Assembly: GCF_011759375.1 (NCBI RefSeq)
Contig: NZ_JAARML010000007.1
Span: 248,001-312,000, forward strand
DNA length: 64,000 nt
Source of the DNA: Paraflavitalea devenefica
Lineage (GTDB): Bacteria > Bacteroidota > Bacteroidia > Chitinophagales > Chitinophagaceae
Direction of reading: 5' to 3'
The notes under the pieces are model-generated. The model was not told the DNA's origin. It saw only the letters and a program-made list of their open reading frames with translations, and made no database searches. Every line of letters starts with the position of its first letter. Position 1 is the stretch's first letter. The translations under genes were made by a program, and so were the position numbers. Shown here one piece after another: positions 8,499-18,900 of this stretch.

Positions 8499-9254
8499 TT
8501 AAGCTTTTTGCAGTGAATTACTTACCCATTTTTCAAAAGAGATAGCACCCAGTTTGGCTTTACCGGCTGGCACTAAGGCAGTATCACTGATCTGTGCGCC
8601 GAAGTATTGAGCCTCGCCATTGGAAATAACCTTTCGCGGATCATTTGTCTTATGCAGGTATTGCGCAACAATGTCAGACGCGATATAACGATCGGGGCCG
8701 GCAATGTCAAAATGCCCATTAATGGGTGCTGCCAGCGCAGCCTCGGTTACAAAAGCAGCTACATCATCAGCAGCGATGGGTTGGAATTGCACAGTAGAAA
8801 TGTGTACTTCATTGCCTTGAGTAGCCTGGTTGGCAATGCCGGCCAGAAATTCGAGGAATTGCGTGCTCCGGACAATGGTATAAGGCACTCCGGATTGTTT
8901 GATCAGGTTTTCCTGCACCAACTTTGCGCGCATATAACCACTGTCCTGCATCAGGTCAACACCAACAATGGAAAGGGCCACGTGATGCTTTACACCGGCA
9001 TTGATCTCCGCTGCCAGTAAATTGGCGCCTGCAGTCCGGAAGAATTCCATCACGGCATTGTCTTCAAAAGAGGGCGAGTTGGCCAGGTCTATCACCACAT
9101 CTGTGTTGTTCATGGCTTCCGCCAAACCTTCACCGGTGATGGTATTGATTCCGGTGGCCGGAGAAGCGGCGATCACCTGGTGCCCCCCCTGACGAAGATT
9201 GGCTACTACTTTGCTTCCGATGAGGCCGGTGCCTCCGATGACGACGATTTTCAT
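8499..9254 (-). CDS. NAD(P)-binding NmrA/SDR-like oxidoreductase (copy 2), candidate sigma-54 target
   Basis: A 251-residue paralogue of the 6283-7032 gene. It carries the Rossmann motif GGTGLIGSK at residues 7-15 and the same HHVALSIVG strand and YMRAKLVQE helix. It is expected to be a cytoplasmic NAD(P)-dependent reductase or a redox-sensing NmrA-like protein. It stands alone on the minus strand, next to a sigma-54 activator gene that lies upstream. A GG-N10-GC promoter and a 12-bp-arm palindrome separate the two, so its expression is probably switched on by that activator (inference). Confidence 0.88.
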   Translation of the reverse strand: MKIVVIGGTGLIGSKVVANLRQGGHQVIAASPATGINTITGEGLAEAMNNTDVVIDLANSPSFEDNAVMEFFRTAGANLLAAEINAGVKHHVALSIVGVDLMQDSGYMRAKLVQENLIKQSGVPYTIVRSTQFLEFLAGIANQATQGNEVHISTVQFQPIAADDVAAFVTEAALAAPINGHFDIAGPDRYIASDIVAQYLHKTNDPRKVISNGEAQYFGAQISDTALVPAGKAKLGAISFEKWVSNSLQKA

Positions 9255-9293
9255 AATTTGAGTTTTTAGCGTTTATGATTTGCCCTTATAGAG

Positions 9294-9308
9294 GCCAACG
9301 GAATGCCA
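9294..9308 (-). promoter_or_regulatory. Sigma-54-type (-24/-12) promoter
   Basis: Read on the minus strand, the 15 bases are TGGCATTCCGTTGGC. The diagnostic GG (-24) and GC (-12) are separated by exactly 10 bases and the TGGCAY box is complete; one base of the TTGC box differs. The oxidoreductase start codon lies about 40 bases downstream. Confidence 0.6.
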
Positions 9309-9368
9309 AACATGCAAATCAATGAAAGTCAAATCGGTAGCTAAAACCAGTAGTCGCATTTTTCACTG

Positions 9369-9402
9369 TATATCGTGAAAGCACGGACTGTTTCACGATA
9401 TA
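9369..9402. promoter_or_regulatory. Palindromic upstream activator site
   Basis: Perfect inverted repeat with 12-bp arms (TATATCGTGAAA at 9369-9380, its complement at 9391-9402) and a 10-bp centre. It is about 60-95 bp upstream of the sigma-54-type promoter, the usual position for an enhancer-binding protein site. It also lies just past the activator gene's stop, but no T-run follows, so a terminator role is less likely. Confidence 0.6.
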
Positions 9403-9434
9403 GAGGGAAGTATTGGGCAGTTTGCGGGAGAGGA

Positions 9435-12065
9435 TTATTTGGTAAAGTAATCGGCCTTGGTGATGCCTAACTTTTTCATTTTGGAGTGCAAAGTATTGCC
9501 TGGAACATCAAGGATATCGGCAGCGCCTCCTGTGCCGGAAATTTTACCGGCGCATCGCTTCAATACTTCAATAATATAACTGCGTTCTACCTGTTCCAAT
9601 GAGCGGTTTAAAAGATACGCCTGCTCCTGTTTTTCGGAATCAGTCTCCCTGGGTATATATACATCGTCCAGTTGGCCATCAGTTGTCAGCAGTACGCTGC
9701 GCTCCATCAGGTGCTCCAGTTCCCGCACATTGCCCGGCCAGGTATAACTGCGCAATTGCTGCATCACCCGGGGTGCAATCTTCTTGATCTTGCGGCCGGT
9801 ATTCTTGCTGTACTTCTGTACGAAGAAATGCGTAAGCGGTTCAATATCTTCCGGTCGCTCCCGCAAAGGCGGTAGATTAATAGGAAATACGTGTAACCGG
9901 AAATACAGATCGGCCCGGAAGCGGCCGGCCTTTACCTCTTCCTCCAGGTTCCGGTTGGTAGCGGCAATCAACCGTACATCGATCCTGATGGTTTGCTTAC
10001 CACCCAGCCGCTCCAGTTCACGTTCCTGGATCACCCGTAACAACTTCGACTGTGCTTCCAGCGGCAGTTCACCAATCTCATCCAGGAACAAGGTACTATG
10101 ATTGGCCAGTTCAAACTTACCGATCCGCCGGTCAATAGCGCCGGTAAACGCGCCGCGTTCGTGGCCAAACAACTCACTTTCGATGAGGTTGGCAGGTAAA
10201 GCAGCGCAGTTCACCTTTACCATCAGTTTATCCTTACGGGACGACGCACCATGAATGGCCCTGGCGATCAATTCCTTCCCGGTGCCTGTTTCACCCAATA
10301 CCAATACCGTAGAATTGGTTTCCGCCACCAACGACATCAGGCGGTACACCTTCTGCATGGGCTCGCCACTGCCGATAATTTCAGAGAAATTGTAAATCGT
10401 TTTGATCTGCTCTTTCAGGTAATCGTTCTCAACTTCCAATCGCTTTTTATAAGCCAGCAGCTTTTCGTTCGCCTGGATATTATCAATAGCAATGGATATT
10501 TGAGCGCATATACCTTTCAACAGTAATGGGCTCAGCCGGTTTGCCAACATCCAGATGGTGCCAATACTTTTGTCGCCCACCCGCAAGGGCAGGCCATACA
10601 TATTTTTTAACCCAGTTGTTTGCCATAGTTTTGCATAAGCATTGCCGCTCTTCAATTCTTCCTCTACATTAAACACCAACCCATCCTTACTGGCCAGCAC
10701 CTGCGCAGTATATGTTTCGTGGATGGTGATGCGGTCGCCCGCCATCTTATCAAAATCTACTTTCGCATTTTCAAACAACGTCCTGTCGAACATGAAGGGC
10801 GACAAGTGAAGACCATCATCGTCAATCAGCCGTAGCATGGCGAGTTTCGTATGCATCGTTTTATCCAGCACCCTCGCAATAGCGTCCTGCAGTTCCTGCG
10901 CTGTTCTTGCTTGCGTAATATCATTACTGAAATTCAGCAGGAAGGACTGCTCCTCCTGCTTTTTACTGATCTGCTCATTGGCCATAATATTGGCCAGGGC
11001 GATGGATATTTGTGCACAAATACCTTGCAGCAACTGCACATTGATCTCTCCAATGTCCAGGAACAAAATACCATGATTCGTTTCCCCGTTACGCAACCGG
11101 ATACCTACTATTTCTTTAAACCCCATCTCCTTCCAATACTGTAAATAGGCGGATGTGATGCCACGTTGTATTTCCCGCTCTACATTAAACAATAAAGGGA
11201 TGGGACTATTCAGTACGCGGTTCTGCAATCCGTCGTTGATGGGATACCGCGCTTTCTCCAGTGCACTCACGATCTTTGGATCCTGTGTTTTCTTAAGATC
11301 ATACACGTAGGGACTCATCGTAGTGTTGTCTTCATTGATCCTGCGGATAACAAAGCCGCCCGGTGGATTTAACTTGCTTAAGGCAGCCTGAACGGCGCGG
11401 ACAAGTTCATCTTTCGTTCTTACCGTTGCGATATCGCTGCTGAAATCAAGCAGGAAGGACTTTTCTTTTTCTTTCCTGAGGACCTCCTCATTTTTGATAA
11501 TATTGGATACAGCGCTGGAGAGCTGCGGTGCAATGCCCTTGATAATGCTTCTGAATTCGTTGGTAAAGCTGCCCACCCGGTCGGAATAGATATGAATAAA
11601 GCCCATCGGCTTTTCCTCATTCATCAGCTTGGTCATCAGGATCTCCTTTACGCCGGCATCATAGTTTACGCGGAGGAAAGGGGGACTTAGCGGTTCATCC
11701 ATGATATCTTCCAGCCAAAACGAGATAGGCCCATCTGCCTTTAATACTGCCTGGATAAAGGGTTCATTCAGGTTGAAATGAGAGGCTACCATTTCCCCAT
11801 ACCGGTTGTGCGCCCTGATGGGTGAATTTTGGTGGTCCAGCAGGAAGGGTGTATAGGTTTCGTCTTTGGCCTCAATCAGCGTAACGATCGTATGCGTAAA
11901 ATAGAACAGACTTTTGATCCGCTTGGAAAAAAGGACAATAAGGTCATTCTTATCACGGACCCGCGTAATATCATTGCCCAGGTCGAGCAAAACCTTTCTT
12001 TCCTGTTCAAGCACAGCCTTGGAAGGAACAGGCGATTCATCTGCAGGGAGCTTTGTCTTCTTCAT
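9435..12065 (-). CDS. Sigma-54-dependent activator: GAF repeats, AAA+ domain, Fis-type HTH
   Basis: An 876-residue enhancer-binding protein. The N-terminal ~540 residues hold three repeated GAF-like modules, each starting with a helix like SFLLDFSSDI. The AAA+ domain follows, with Walker A GETGTGKE near residue 592, the sigma-54-contacting GAFTGA loop near residue 638 and the LFLDEIGELP Walker B. A Fis-type helix-turn-helix closes the protein. The start is placed at the MKKTKL ATG (12065); the open frame runs 20 codons further upstream. Multiple GAF domains suggest a small-molecule or redox signal, as in FhlA/NorR-type activators. A palindrome and a sigma-54-type promoter follow directly downstream. 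Confidence 0.92.
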   Translation of the reverse strand: MKKTKLPADESPVPSKAVLEQERKVLLDLGNDITRVRDKNDLIVLFSKRIKSLFYFTHTIVTLIEAKDETYTPFLLDHQNSPIRAHNRYGEMVASHFNLNEPFIQAVLKADGPISFWLEDIMDEPLSPPFLRVNYDAGVKEILMTKLMNEEKPMGFIHIYSDRVGSFTNEFRSIIKGIAPQLSSAVSNIIKNEEVLRKEKEKSFLLDFSSDIATVRTKDELVRAVQAALSKLNPPGGFVIRRINEDNTTMSPYVYDLKKTQDPKIVSALEKARYPINDGLQNRVLNSPIPLLFNVEREIQRGITSAYLQYWKEMGFKEIVGIRLRNGETNHGILFLDIGEINVQLLQGICAQISIALANIMANEQISKKQEEQSFLLNFSNDITQARTAQELQDAIARVLDKTMHTKLAMLRLIDDDGLHLSPFMFDRTLFENAKVDFDKMAGDRITIHETYTAQVLASKDGLVFNVEEELKSGNAYAKLWQTTGLKNMYGLPLRVGDKSIGTIWMLANRLSPLLLKGICAQISIAIDNIQANEKLLAYKKRLEVENDYLKEQIKTIYNFSEIIGSGEPMQKVYRLMSLVAETNSTVLVLGETGTGKELIARAIHGASSRKDKLMVKVNCAALPANLIESELFGHERGAFTGAIDRRIGKFELANHSTLFLDEIGELPLEAQSKLLRVIQERELERLGGKQTIRIDVRLIAATNRNLEEEVKAGRFRADLYFRLHVFPINLPPLRERPEDIEPLTHFFVQKYSKNTGRKIKKIAPRVMQQLRSYTWPGNVRELEHLMERSVLLTTDGQLDDVYIPRETDSEKQEQAYLLNRSLEQVERSYIIEVLKRCAGKISGTGGAADILDVPGNTLHSKMKKLGITKADYFTK

Positions 12066-12157
12066 GGAATTGTGTGCGCTGATAGCTTGTTGAGCAGGCA
12101 AATTTAGGCAAAATACAGTTGGCAATGGTTGTTCGGCCAGGGTAGGCTTTTATGCAT

Positions 12158-12180
12158 AAAGCCCCGGTAACCGGGGCTTT
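12158..12180. terminator. GC-rich terminator of the SusCD/thioredoxin operon
   Basis: A 10-bp perfect stem (12158-12167 with 12171-12180) with a 3-nt loop and A/T flanks. It lies 35 bases after the stop codon of the minus-strand thioredoxin gene. Confidence 0.75.
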
Positions 12181-12214
12181 ATTGCTTAGGGGGATTTTTG
12201 CTTTTATTACCAGC

Positions 12215-14461
12215 TTAATTCTTTACCGCTTTTTTGTACTTATTGAGTGTTTCTTCATAACCAGTAATGGTATAATCAAATACACGCCCGCCGAATTGCG
12301 GGTCCTTTATTTCTGCTTTGGCAGCGGCTACGGCTTTTTCTTCCGCTTCCACAGCAGCCTTCGCGTCACCGGCTTTGCTGTAGGCAAGAGCCAATTTATC
12401 ATACAACAACGAAAACTTATAGCCCTCCAGGGCACTTCTGAAACTATCAGCAGCATACAGGTAGGCTTCTTTGGAAAGGCCTTCTTTCTCACAGATCTCC
12501 ACAGCGATCATGCTCGCAAAGGATTTATTTTCCTTGTTCAGCTCTCTTGCATACTGCAAGGCTTCTGATTCGGTGAAATGGTTCAGCAGGATCTTGAATT
12601 TTTCTCCTTTTAGTACCATACTCAGTATCGGCATTTTTTGAATACCCTCATCAACTGCCAGGAAGGCCTTCTTAAAGTCTTTCGCATCAGCAGCCTCCTT
12701 CACGGCGGCAAATATGGCCTTTATCTCATTGCTTTGCTTTAAAGATGCTACAGACTTAACTTCATAATCTTTTTTAAAGGCAGCTACATCAAAAGTGCCC
12801 GCTATGACAGGGTCCATAATGCTGTCCAGCTTGATCGGATGACCGATCCATACGATCTTTCCTTTACTCACTACAAAGGTGGTGGGTATCCCCCCTATGC
12901 CCGCCGGCTTTAACCACAAATTGGCCATTTCCTGCGCATTGTTATCAGCAATAACATCATAACGCATCCGGTTGGCGCTGCTGTTCACAAACCGGGTAAC
13001 AGCTGGCAGGGAAGATTCATACGGCTGATCACCGGTTTTCTCATACACATTCACCCCGATAAAAGTGGCTTTGTCCTTATACTTATCCGACAGTTCTGAT
13101 AAATGCGGCATGGCGGCAATACAAGGCCCGCACCAGGTAGCCCAGAACTCAAGTACATACACCCTGTTATCATCGTAGGAAGTGACCGGTGTGCCCTTCA
13201 GCCATTGGGAATATTTGATGGCAGGCGCTGCATCACCAATATGCAGGGTAAGGCTATCCTGCGCAAATACCTCCGCCAGTTTCTTGTCCATCGCCGCATC
13301 ATCTTCTCCCCCACCGCCATAGCGGCCTACAATCACCCCTTTGGGATCGATCAGTATTTTCGTAGGAAGCGAATGAATGCCATATTGATCGCTGATGGAT
13401 TCACTCCTGTCGAAACCGCCATCAGGCTTATGCTTCAGGCCACGCAACACATGCTTCCATACGCCGATCTTATCCTGCTCTACCGCTTTACGCCAGGCTT
13501 CAGGCTTACTGTCATCGTCGGAGATGCCGATAATCTCAAGACCTTTGTCCTTATATTTTGCATACAACGACAACAGGTGGGGATTGCCTTTACGGCAGGG
13601 CACACACCAGGAAGCCCAGAAATCGAGCAATACATACTTGCCCCTAAAGTCAGACAGCTTCAGACCGGAGCCATTGATCTCCATAGCGGCAAATGAATAC
13701 GCTGCCGCCCCGGGAGAACCATTACGAAGGCCGTCTACTTCCGCCTTTATAGCTCTACCGAGATAACTGGCCTTTACTTCCTCCTTCAATTTGTTATAGC
13801 GCGCTTCGGCTTCAGGTAAAAGCATGCCGCTGATCCTATAGCGTAATACCGAGGCGGTAACAAACGACTGAGGGTATTTATCCATAAACGCTCCGTCAAT
13901 GGTATTCATCTGTTCATACAAAGGCTCCATGGCCTCTTTGGCTGTATTAGCCGCCCCTTTCAGCGATTCGAGCGTGGCCTCGTCTTTCTTTGCCTTCATG
14001 GCCTCGATATAGGTATTATTGGCTTTGTTGTACGCCTCACTCAAAGGCTTTAGTTGCTCATAAATGGGCGCCCTGGCTTTTGTCAACACATCCATTTCTT
14101 CCTGTACAGGCGATCCCTTCAATGCAACGCTTTCGGCAAACCGGTTGTAGTCAAGGGCAAGTTTCATATTGCCCGGCCCGATAAACACCTGCGTGTACTT
14201 CGCGGCCATACGGTTTTGTTTATCCATCGCAAGGGTGGCCTGCACCGGTCCGGGTAGTTTGCCCGTAAAAGAGAATCGGCCGTTTTTGATCAGGGCGCTG
14301 TCTGTGGCAGTCGTCTCATCCGGTCCCGATACATAATACAGGTAAATATAATCGTTCGTCTTGCCGGTGATGGTACCATTAATAAGAAAAGGTTTTTGTG
14401 TCCAGGCAACGAGGTTACACAACAATATCCCCGTAAGAAGATAGCTTGCTTTCATATTCAT
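12215..14461 (-). CDS. Exported protein with two TlpA-type thioredoxin domains
   Basis: A 748-residue periplasmic redox protein. The signal peptide is followed by a DUF4369-like beta domain (about residues 25-130), then a helical linker. The first TlpA/AhpC-TSA domain has active site WASWCVPC near residue 285 and the second has WATWCGPC near residue 443. A C-terminal helical, TPR-like region closes it. Both CxxC sites are intact. TlpA-type proteins reduce disulfides in exported or cytochrome proteins, and in Bacteroidota they are often found behind SusC/SusD pairs. It begins 12 bases after the SusD gene and is the last gene of the operon. Confidence 0.9.
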   Translation of the reverse strand: MNMKASYLLTGILLCNLVAWTQKPFLINGTITGKTNDYIYLYYVSGPDETTATDSALIKNGRFSFTGKLPGPVQATLAMDKQNRMAAKYTQVFIGPGNMKLALDYNRFAESVALKGSPVQEEMDVLTKARAPIYEQLKPLSEAYNKANNTYIEAMKAKKDEATLESLKGAANTAKEAMEPLYEQMNTIDGAFMDKYPQSFVTASVLRYRISGMLLPEAEARYNKLKEEVKASYLGRAIKAEVDGLRNGSPGAAAYSFAAMEINGSGLKLSDFRGKYVLLDFWASWCVPCRKGNPHLLSLYAKYKDKGLEIIGISDDDSKPEAWRKAVEQDKIGVWKHVLRGLKHKPDGGFDRSESISDQYGIHSLPTKILIDPKGVIVGRYGGGGEDDAAMDKKLAEVFAQDSLTLHIGDAAPAIKYSQWLKGTPVTSYDDNRVYVLEFWATWCGPCIAAMPHLSELSDKYKDKATFIGVNVYEKTGDQPYESSLPAVTRFVNSSANRMRYDVIADNNAQEMANLWLKPAGIGGIPTTFVVSKGKIVWIGHPIKLDSIMDPVIAGTFDVAAFKKDYEVKSVASLKQSNEIKAIFAAVKEAADAKDFKKAFLAVDEGIQKMPILSMVLKGEKFKILLNHFTESEALQYARELNKENKSFASMIAVEICEKEGLSKEAYLYAADSFRSALEGYKFSLLYDKLALAYSKAGDAKAAVEAEEKAVAAAKAEIKDPQFGGRVFDYTITGYEETLNKYKKAVKN

Positions 14462-14473
14462 TATTATTTGTAA

Positions 14474-15904
14474 TTATTTTGAGTATCCCGGGTTCTGATC
14501 GCCAAAAGCAGGATTCGATTCGAACTCTGTTAACGGCACCGGGTAAATGTATTGAAACTGGTTGATAATAGTGGGCTTTAATTGTTTTACAGTATCGAAA
14601 GGAAGCCGCAGTAAGGTCAGCCACTCTATAGCATCTTCACCTGTCAGGTTCCTGCACACTTCGTAATAGTTTTGCAGCAACAACTGGTCGACCGTAGTAG
14701 CATTATCCACAGCGCTGAAATCCGTAACACCGGCCTTACCCATAACGGTTTTGATCAGGTCTTTGGCAGTGGCAAGGTCACCGCCTGAACGGATGATGGC
14801 TTCTGCCTGCAGTAAATACACTTCTGTTAAACGGATGGCATAAGAAGTTTCCGTAAGCTGCGACGTGGCGCCGCCATAAGCAATGTACTTGGTGAAGTAA
14901 TAAGTGTTCGGACTATAAGCCTGGTAAGGAGTGGCCGGCCCGATCATCCAACTGCTTCTCGGATCATTTTGCAGCAAGTCTTTGAACGCTTTTTTGGCTA
15001 CATACAAAGAGGATTGAGCAGGATAATAGGCCCTGCTGAGAATATAATAAAACGCTTCCTGGTTAGGCTGGGGCTTTACTCCCAGGATCACTTCCTTACT
15101 ATTTAATCCCTTCACATAAAACAGGTCCTTCAAATTGCTCTCCAGTTCATACGGCCCCTGTTGCAGAATGGTATTGCCCAGGTTGATCACTTCCGCATAA
15201 TCGTTGGTCTGTCCCCGGCAGATCAGCACCCGCATCCTGAGGGCCATCGCCGCCCATTTGGTAGCATAGTAATTGCTATTGCTGGCCGGTCCATTGGCAA
15301 TAGCGAAATCCAGGTCTTCCAGGATAAACTTATAACTATCAGCCACATTGCTGCGCGCCTTGGGAATATTGCCCAGGGTAGATAACTGGTCCCGCAGCAG
15401 CGTGCCATACGCACTATTGGGTTTGTACCACTCGCCAAAATAGATCAGCAGCCGGAAGTGCGCATAGGCGCGCAGGAAGCGGCTTTCACTCAGCAATTCA
15501 TTTTTTTTATTGCCGATAAAGGCATTATCGGCCACCGCGTTGATGCCCTGGATCACACCATTGGCAGCGTTCAACAAAAGGTAGCTCTGGCTCCATAGTA
15601 AGGAGCCATAACCACCGTTTGCCATATCATTCGACTCCTCTTGCATGGCTCCGAATCCATAGCCCATCATACCCGACAACATACCGCTGGTTACCTGGTG
15701 CGATGCCCAGTCAGTCACATTATTGTTATTGACGTTGGCAAACCGGTAATATGCGCCGTTCAGGGCGATCTGGGCTGTCTGCTGGTTCGTAATGGCTGTA
15801 CCTTCCACGCGGGCATTGGCCGGTGGCGCGCTTAATTGCTTATCGCAGGAAAACTGGGCCGCCACAAGGGTAAACAAAAGTATATAGGTTAATAAGCGTT
15901 TCAT
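14474..15904 (-). CDS. SusD/RagB-like nutrient-binding lipoprotein
   Basis: A 476-residue outer-membrane lipoprotein. The lipobox ends at Cys20 (AAQFSC). The SusD-like TPR helices and the RLTEVYLLQAEAIIRSG segment, the typical SusD C-terminal signature, are present. It would cap the SusC channel encoded just upstream (18-base gap) and bind the imported ligand. No carbohydrase lies beside this pair; the neighbour is a double TlpA protein, so the ligand may be a peptide or other non-glycan compound (inference). Confidence 0.92.
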   Translation of the reverse strand: MKRLLTYILLFTLVAAQFSCDKQLSAPPANARVEGTAITNQQTAQIALNGAYYRFANVNNNNVTDWASHQVTSGMLSGMMGYGFGAMQEESNDMANGGYGSLLWSQSYLLLNAANGVIQGINAVADNAFIGNKKNELLSESRFLRAYAHFRLLIYFGEWYKPNSAYGTLLRDQLSTLGNIPKARSNVADSYKFILEDLDFAIANGPASNSNYYATKWAAMALRMRVLICRGQTNDYAEVINLGNTILQQGPYELESNLKDLFYVKGLNSKEVILGVKPQPNQEAFYYILSRAYYPAQSSLYVAKKAFKDLLQNDPRSSWMIGPATPYQAYSPNTYYFTKYIAYGGATSQLTETSYAIRLTEVYLLQAEAIIRSGGDLATAKDLIKTVMGKAGVTDFSAVDNATTVDQLLLQNYYEVCRNLTGEDAIEWLTLLRLPFDTVKQLKPTIINQFQYIYPVPLTEFESNPAFGDQNPGYSK

Positions 15905-15922
15905 GTCAACTATTTTTAAGCA

Positions 15923-18900
15923 TTAAAATCCGATCCGTACACCAACACTGAATTGACGCATACTGGGATAAGTAGCCGCGTCTGAATAACCGTTGATCAG
16001 GCTGTAGGGGTCGTTACTCACCTCCGGATCAGGACCGGGATAACTTGTAATGGAGAACAGGTTACTGCCTGCTACATACACCATGGCGGTACGCATGTGT
16101 AGTTTATTAAGCAACGAGACAGGCAGGTCGTAATTGAGCGAGATCGACTTCAGCTTGATATACGATGCATCGTGAACGGCCAGGTTGGACGGGCCGGTCC
16201 CGTACGTATTGGGTTCCGTCAGCACAAGACTTGGACGGTTGGCATCCGTATTGGAAGCACTGTAATGGTCAAGCAGCACCCGCGTATTACGGTTATAATA
16301 GTCGCCCAAACCCAGCGATTTAACATCTGGCAAATACAACAGGTCGCCACCGTACGAGAAGGTGAACAAGGTCATCAGGCTGAACTGTTGGAAACTGACC
16401 GTATTGGTGATGCCACCATAAAATTGGGGCTGTGCATGCCCGATAACGTCCCGCGCAAAATAACCTTTATAGGTACCGGTATCAATCAGACCATACTTTG
16501 GATAGCCCAAAGCAAGGTTTGTCAGCAGGCCATAGCGTGCATACAAGCTGGCGGCTTTATAATCATCAAGTTCTTTTTGTGTTTTAATCACACCCTCATA
16601 CTTGTAACCGTAAATGAGCCCCACGGGTTCTCCTTCACGCAAAACAGTATTACCAATGGAAAAAACGGAATTATAAAACGGATCACGGTCAGCAGCCTGC
16701 CGTGGATTCTGCAGGTCGCGGTTAATATTTGTTACCTTGGCCCTGTTCCCGGAAATATTGGCGGCAATGGTCCACCCTATCTTTTTACCACGCACGATGT
16801 CTCCCCGCAGATCGATCTCCAGCCCTTTGTTACTGATATCAGCCAGGTTCACCAGGGCGGAGGTAAATCCTGAACTGGTAGCAACGGGGTAGGCCATCAA
16901 CAGTCCCGATGTACGCTTCTCATAATAACCAATGGCGCCCCGAAGCCTTGAATTGAACAGGGCAAAATCAACGCCTGCATCCTTTTGCACGGTCGATTCC
17001 CATTTGATACGCTCATTACCCAGCTGTGTAGGGATCAGTGCATTGGTAGACGCGTAAGAACCGGGCGTATACAACGTGTAAAACAGGTTATCGCCCAGGT
17101 TTTGCGTGCCGGTATAACCTGCACTTACCCGGAACTTCAATTCATTGAGCCATTTAAGCCGTTTTAAGAATGATTCTTCACTCGCTCTCCAGGCAAGACC
17201 GAAAGAGGGGAAATAACCCACCCGGTTGGTCCTGGGAAACTTGGAAGAGGCATCGGACCTTCCTGTTACCGTCAATAAATATCTTTCCTTCAGTGCATAA
17301 TTGGCCCGCAGGTAAAAGCTCAGCAGCGCACTTTGCGATTCGCTGGCTTTGGGCGGAAGGGCCAGCGCCGCCGAGGACAACCCGTTCAGGAAATTGTCAT
17401 CGGGGAATCCCTGCCCCGATGCTGAAAAGGTTTGCGCTTTTGATTGCTGCCAGGAGGTGCCTACCAGTAAATTCAACCGGTTACTTTCATTAAATTGTTT
17501 ATCCCAGGTGAGCGTATTTTCGTAGAACACATCCGTTTGCTGTGTCTGCGCCTGGGTAGCTACGCCTCCATTGGAACTGGCGCCACCGGAGGGGCTCGAT
17601 ACGGTTACGCTCGAAGGCACATAGTTCAACTGGTGATAGTTGTTATAGTTAACAGAGGCAGTACTTCTGAACTTCAACGACTTCAGTACATCTATCTCAA
17701 GCGCTACAGAACCCAGCAGCATGGTGGTCTTTGAACGGTTTTGTCCCTGCAGCAGCAACAAAGGGTTTTGTACGCCCGAATGAACAGAGGAACCAAAGGA
17801 AACCGGATTAAATACAGCCGGCGACCCGTCTGCATTATATGGCGCAAAGGTCGGCGGCACATACAAAGCGGAAGAATAAATGCCGTTGGTGATATTATTC
17901 CTGCTAAAACCATAATCGAGATTGGTGATCACCCGGATGCGGTCAGTGATCTCATTGTCCAGGTTCATTTTACCGGCGATACGGGAAAAATCAGTGCCCA
18001 GTAATGTGCCCGTCTGGTTTTGATAAGCAAGAGATGTATAATACCGCGAACCGGTCCCTCCTCCCCGTACACTGAGGTCGGCATTCTGTGTAATGCCTGT
18101 TCTGGTCACCACATCGATCCAATCTGTATTGGCCGTACCGAACACTGCATTGGGATCGTTGATGATAGCGGTGGCCACCGCGTTCAGCGGCCTGCCCTGG
18201 GCGGTACGAAGTGCGTTCAGGTCTTTGGCGCCCTGCACCATAACGGCCCGGTACTGACCGGCAGAAAGCAACTTTTCTGTAATGGCCTGACTTACGGCTG
18301 TATAATAATTCGCCTCCAGCACCGGCTTCTGGTTCTTCTTGCCTTTCTTCGTGGTAATGATCACCACACCATTGGCCGCCCGCGATCCATAGATGGCGGT
18401 AGCAGAGGCATCTTTCAAAATATCAATGGTCTCAATATCATTGATGTTCAAACCAGCCAGTGTATTTAACCCGCGCGCAAAGGAAGAGCCGATAGTGGCA
18501 TTTGCATAATTGTCGTCTCCTCCCAGGTTCTCTACCGGGTTAATTACATCTGCAGCGCTTTGCACATACCTGTTTTGAATGGTTACCTGCACCCCGTCAA
18601 TAATATACAGGGGATCGTTGCCGCCGATCAGGGAACTGCCGCCGCGTATACGGATCTTGGCTACACCGCCCGGTGAACCATCGGCCTGTATCACCTGTAC
18701 GCCGGGCGCTTTCCCTGCCAGCGCCTGATCGATACTTACAAAAGGAATATTGCGTACTTCATTCACATTTAACGAAGCAACAGAGCCGGTCAGGTCTTTA
18801 CGCTTCGATGAACCGTACCCTATCATCACCAGTTCATCGAGGTTTTGTGTTTGCAACGTTAAAACAATAGTTATATCAGTGGTGGTGCGGGCTACTTTAT

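Noticed and set aside
9369..9402. The palindrome as a transcription terminator of the activator gene.
   Set aside because: AT-rich stem without a following T-run; position and symmetry suit an activator site better.
13103..13766. Long plus-strand ORFs inside the thioredoxin gene.
   Set aside because: They are antisense to an intact coding frame with both CxxC motifs and show no domains of their own.
16172..16873. A 233-codon plus-strand ORF inside the SusC gene.
   Set aside because: Antisense shadow of a well-supported TonB-dependent receptor; no start context or domain.
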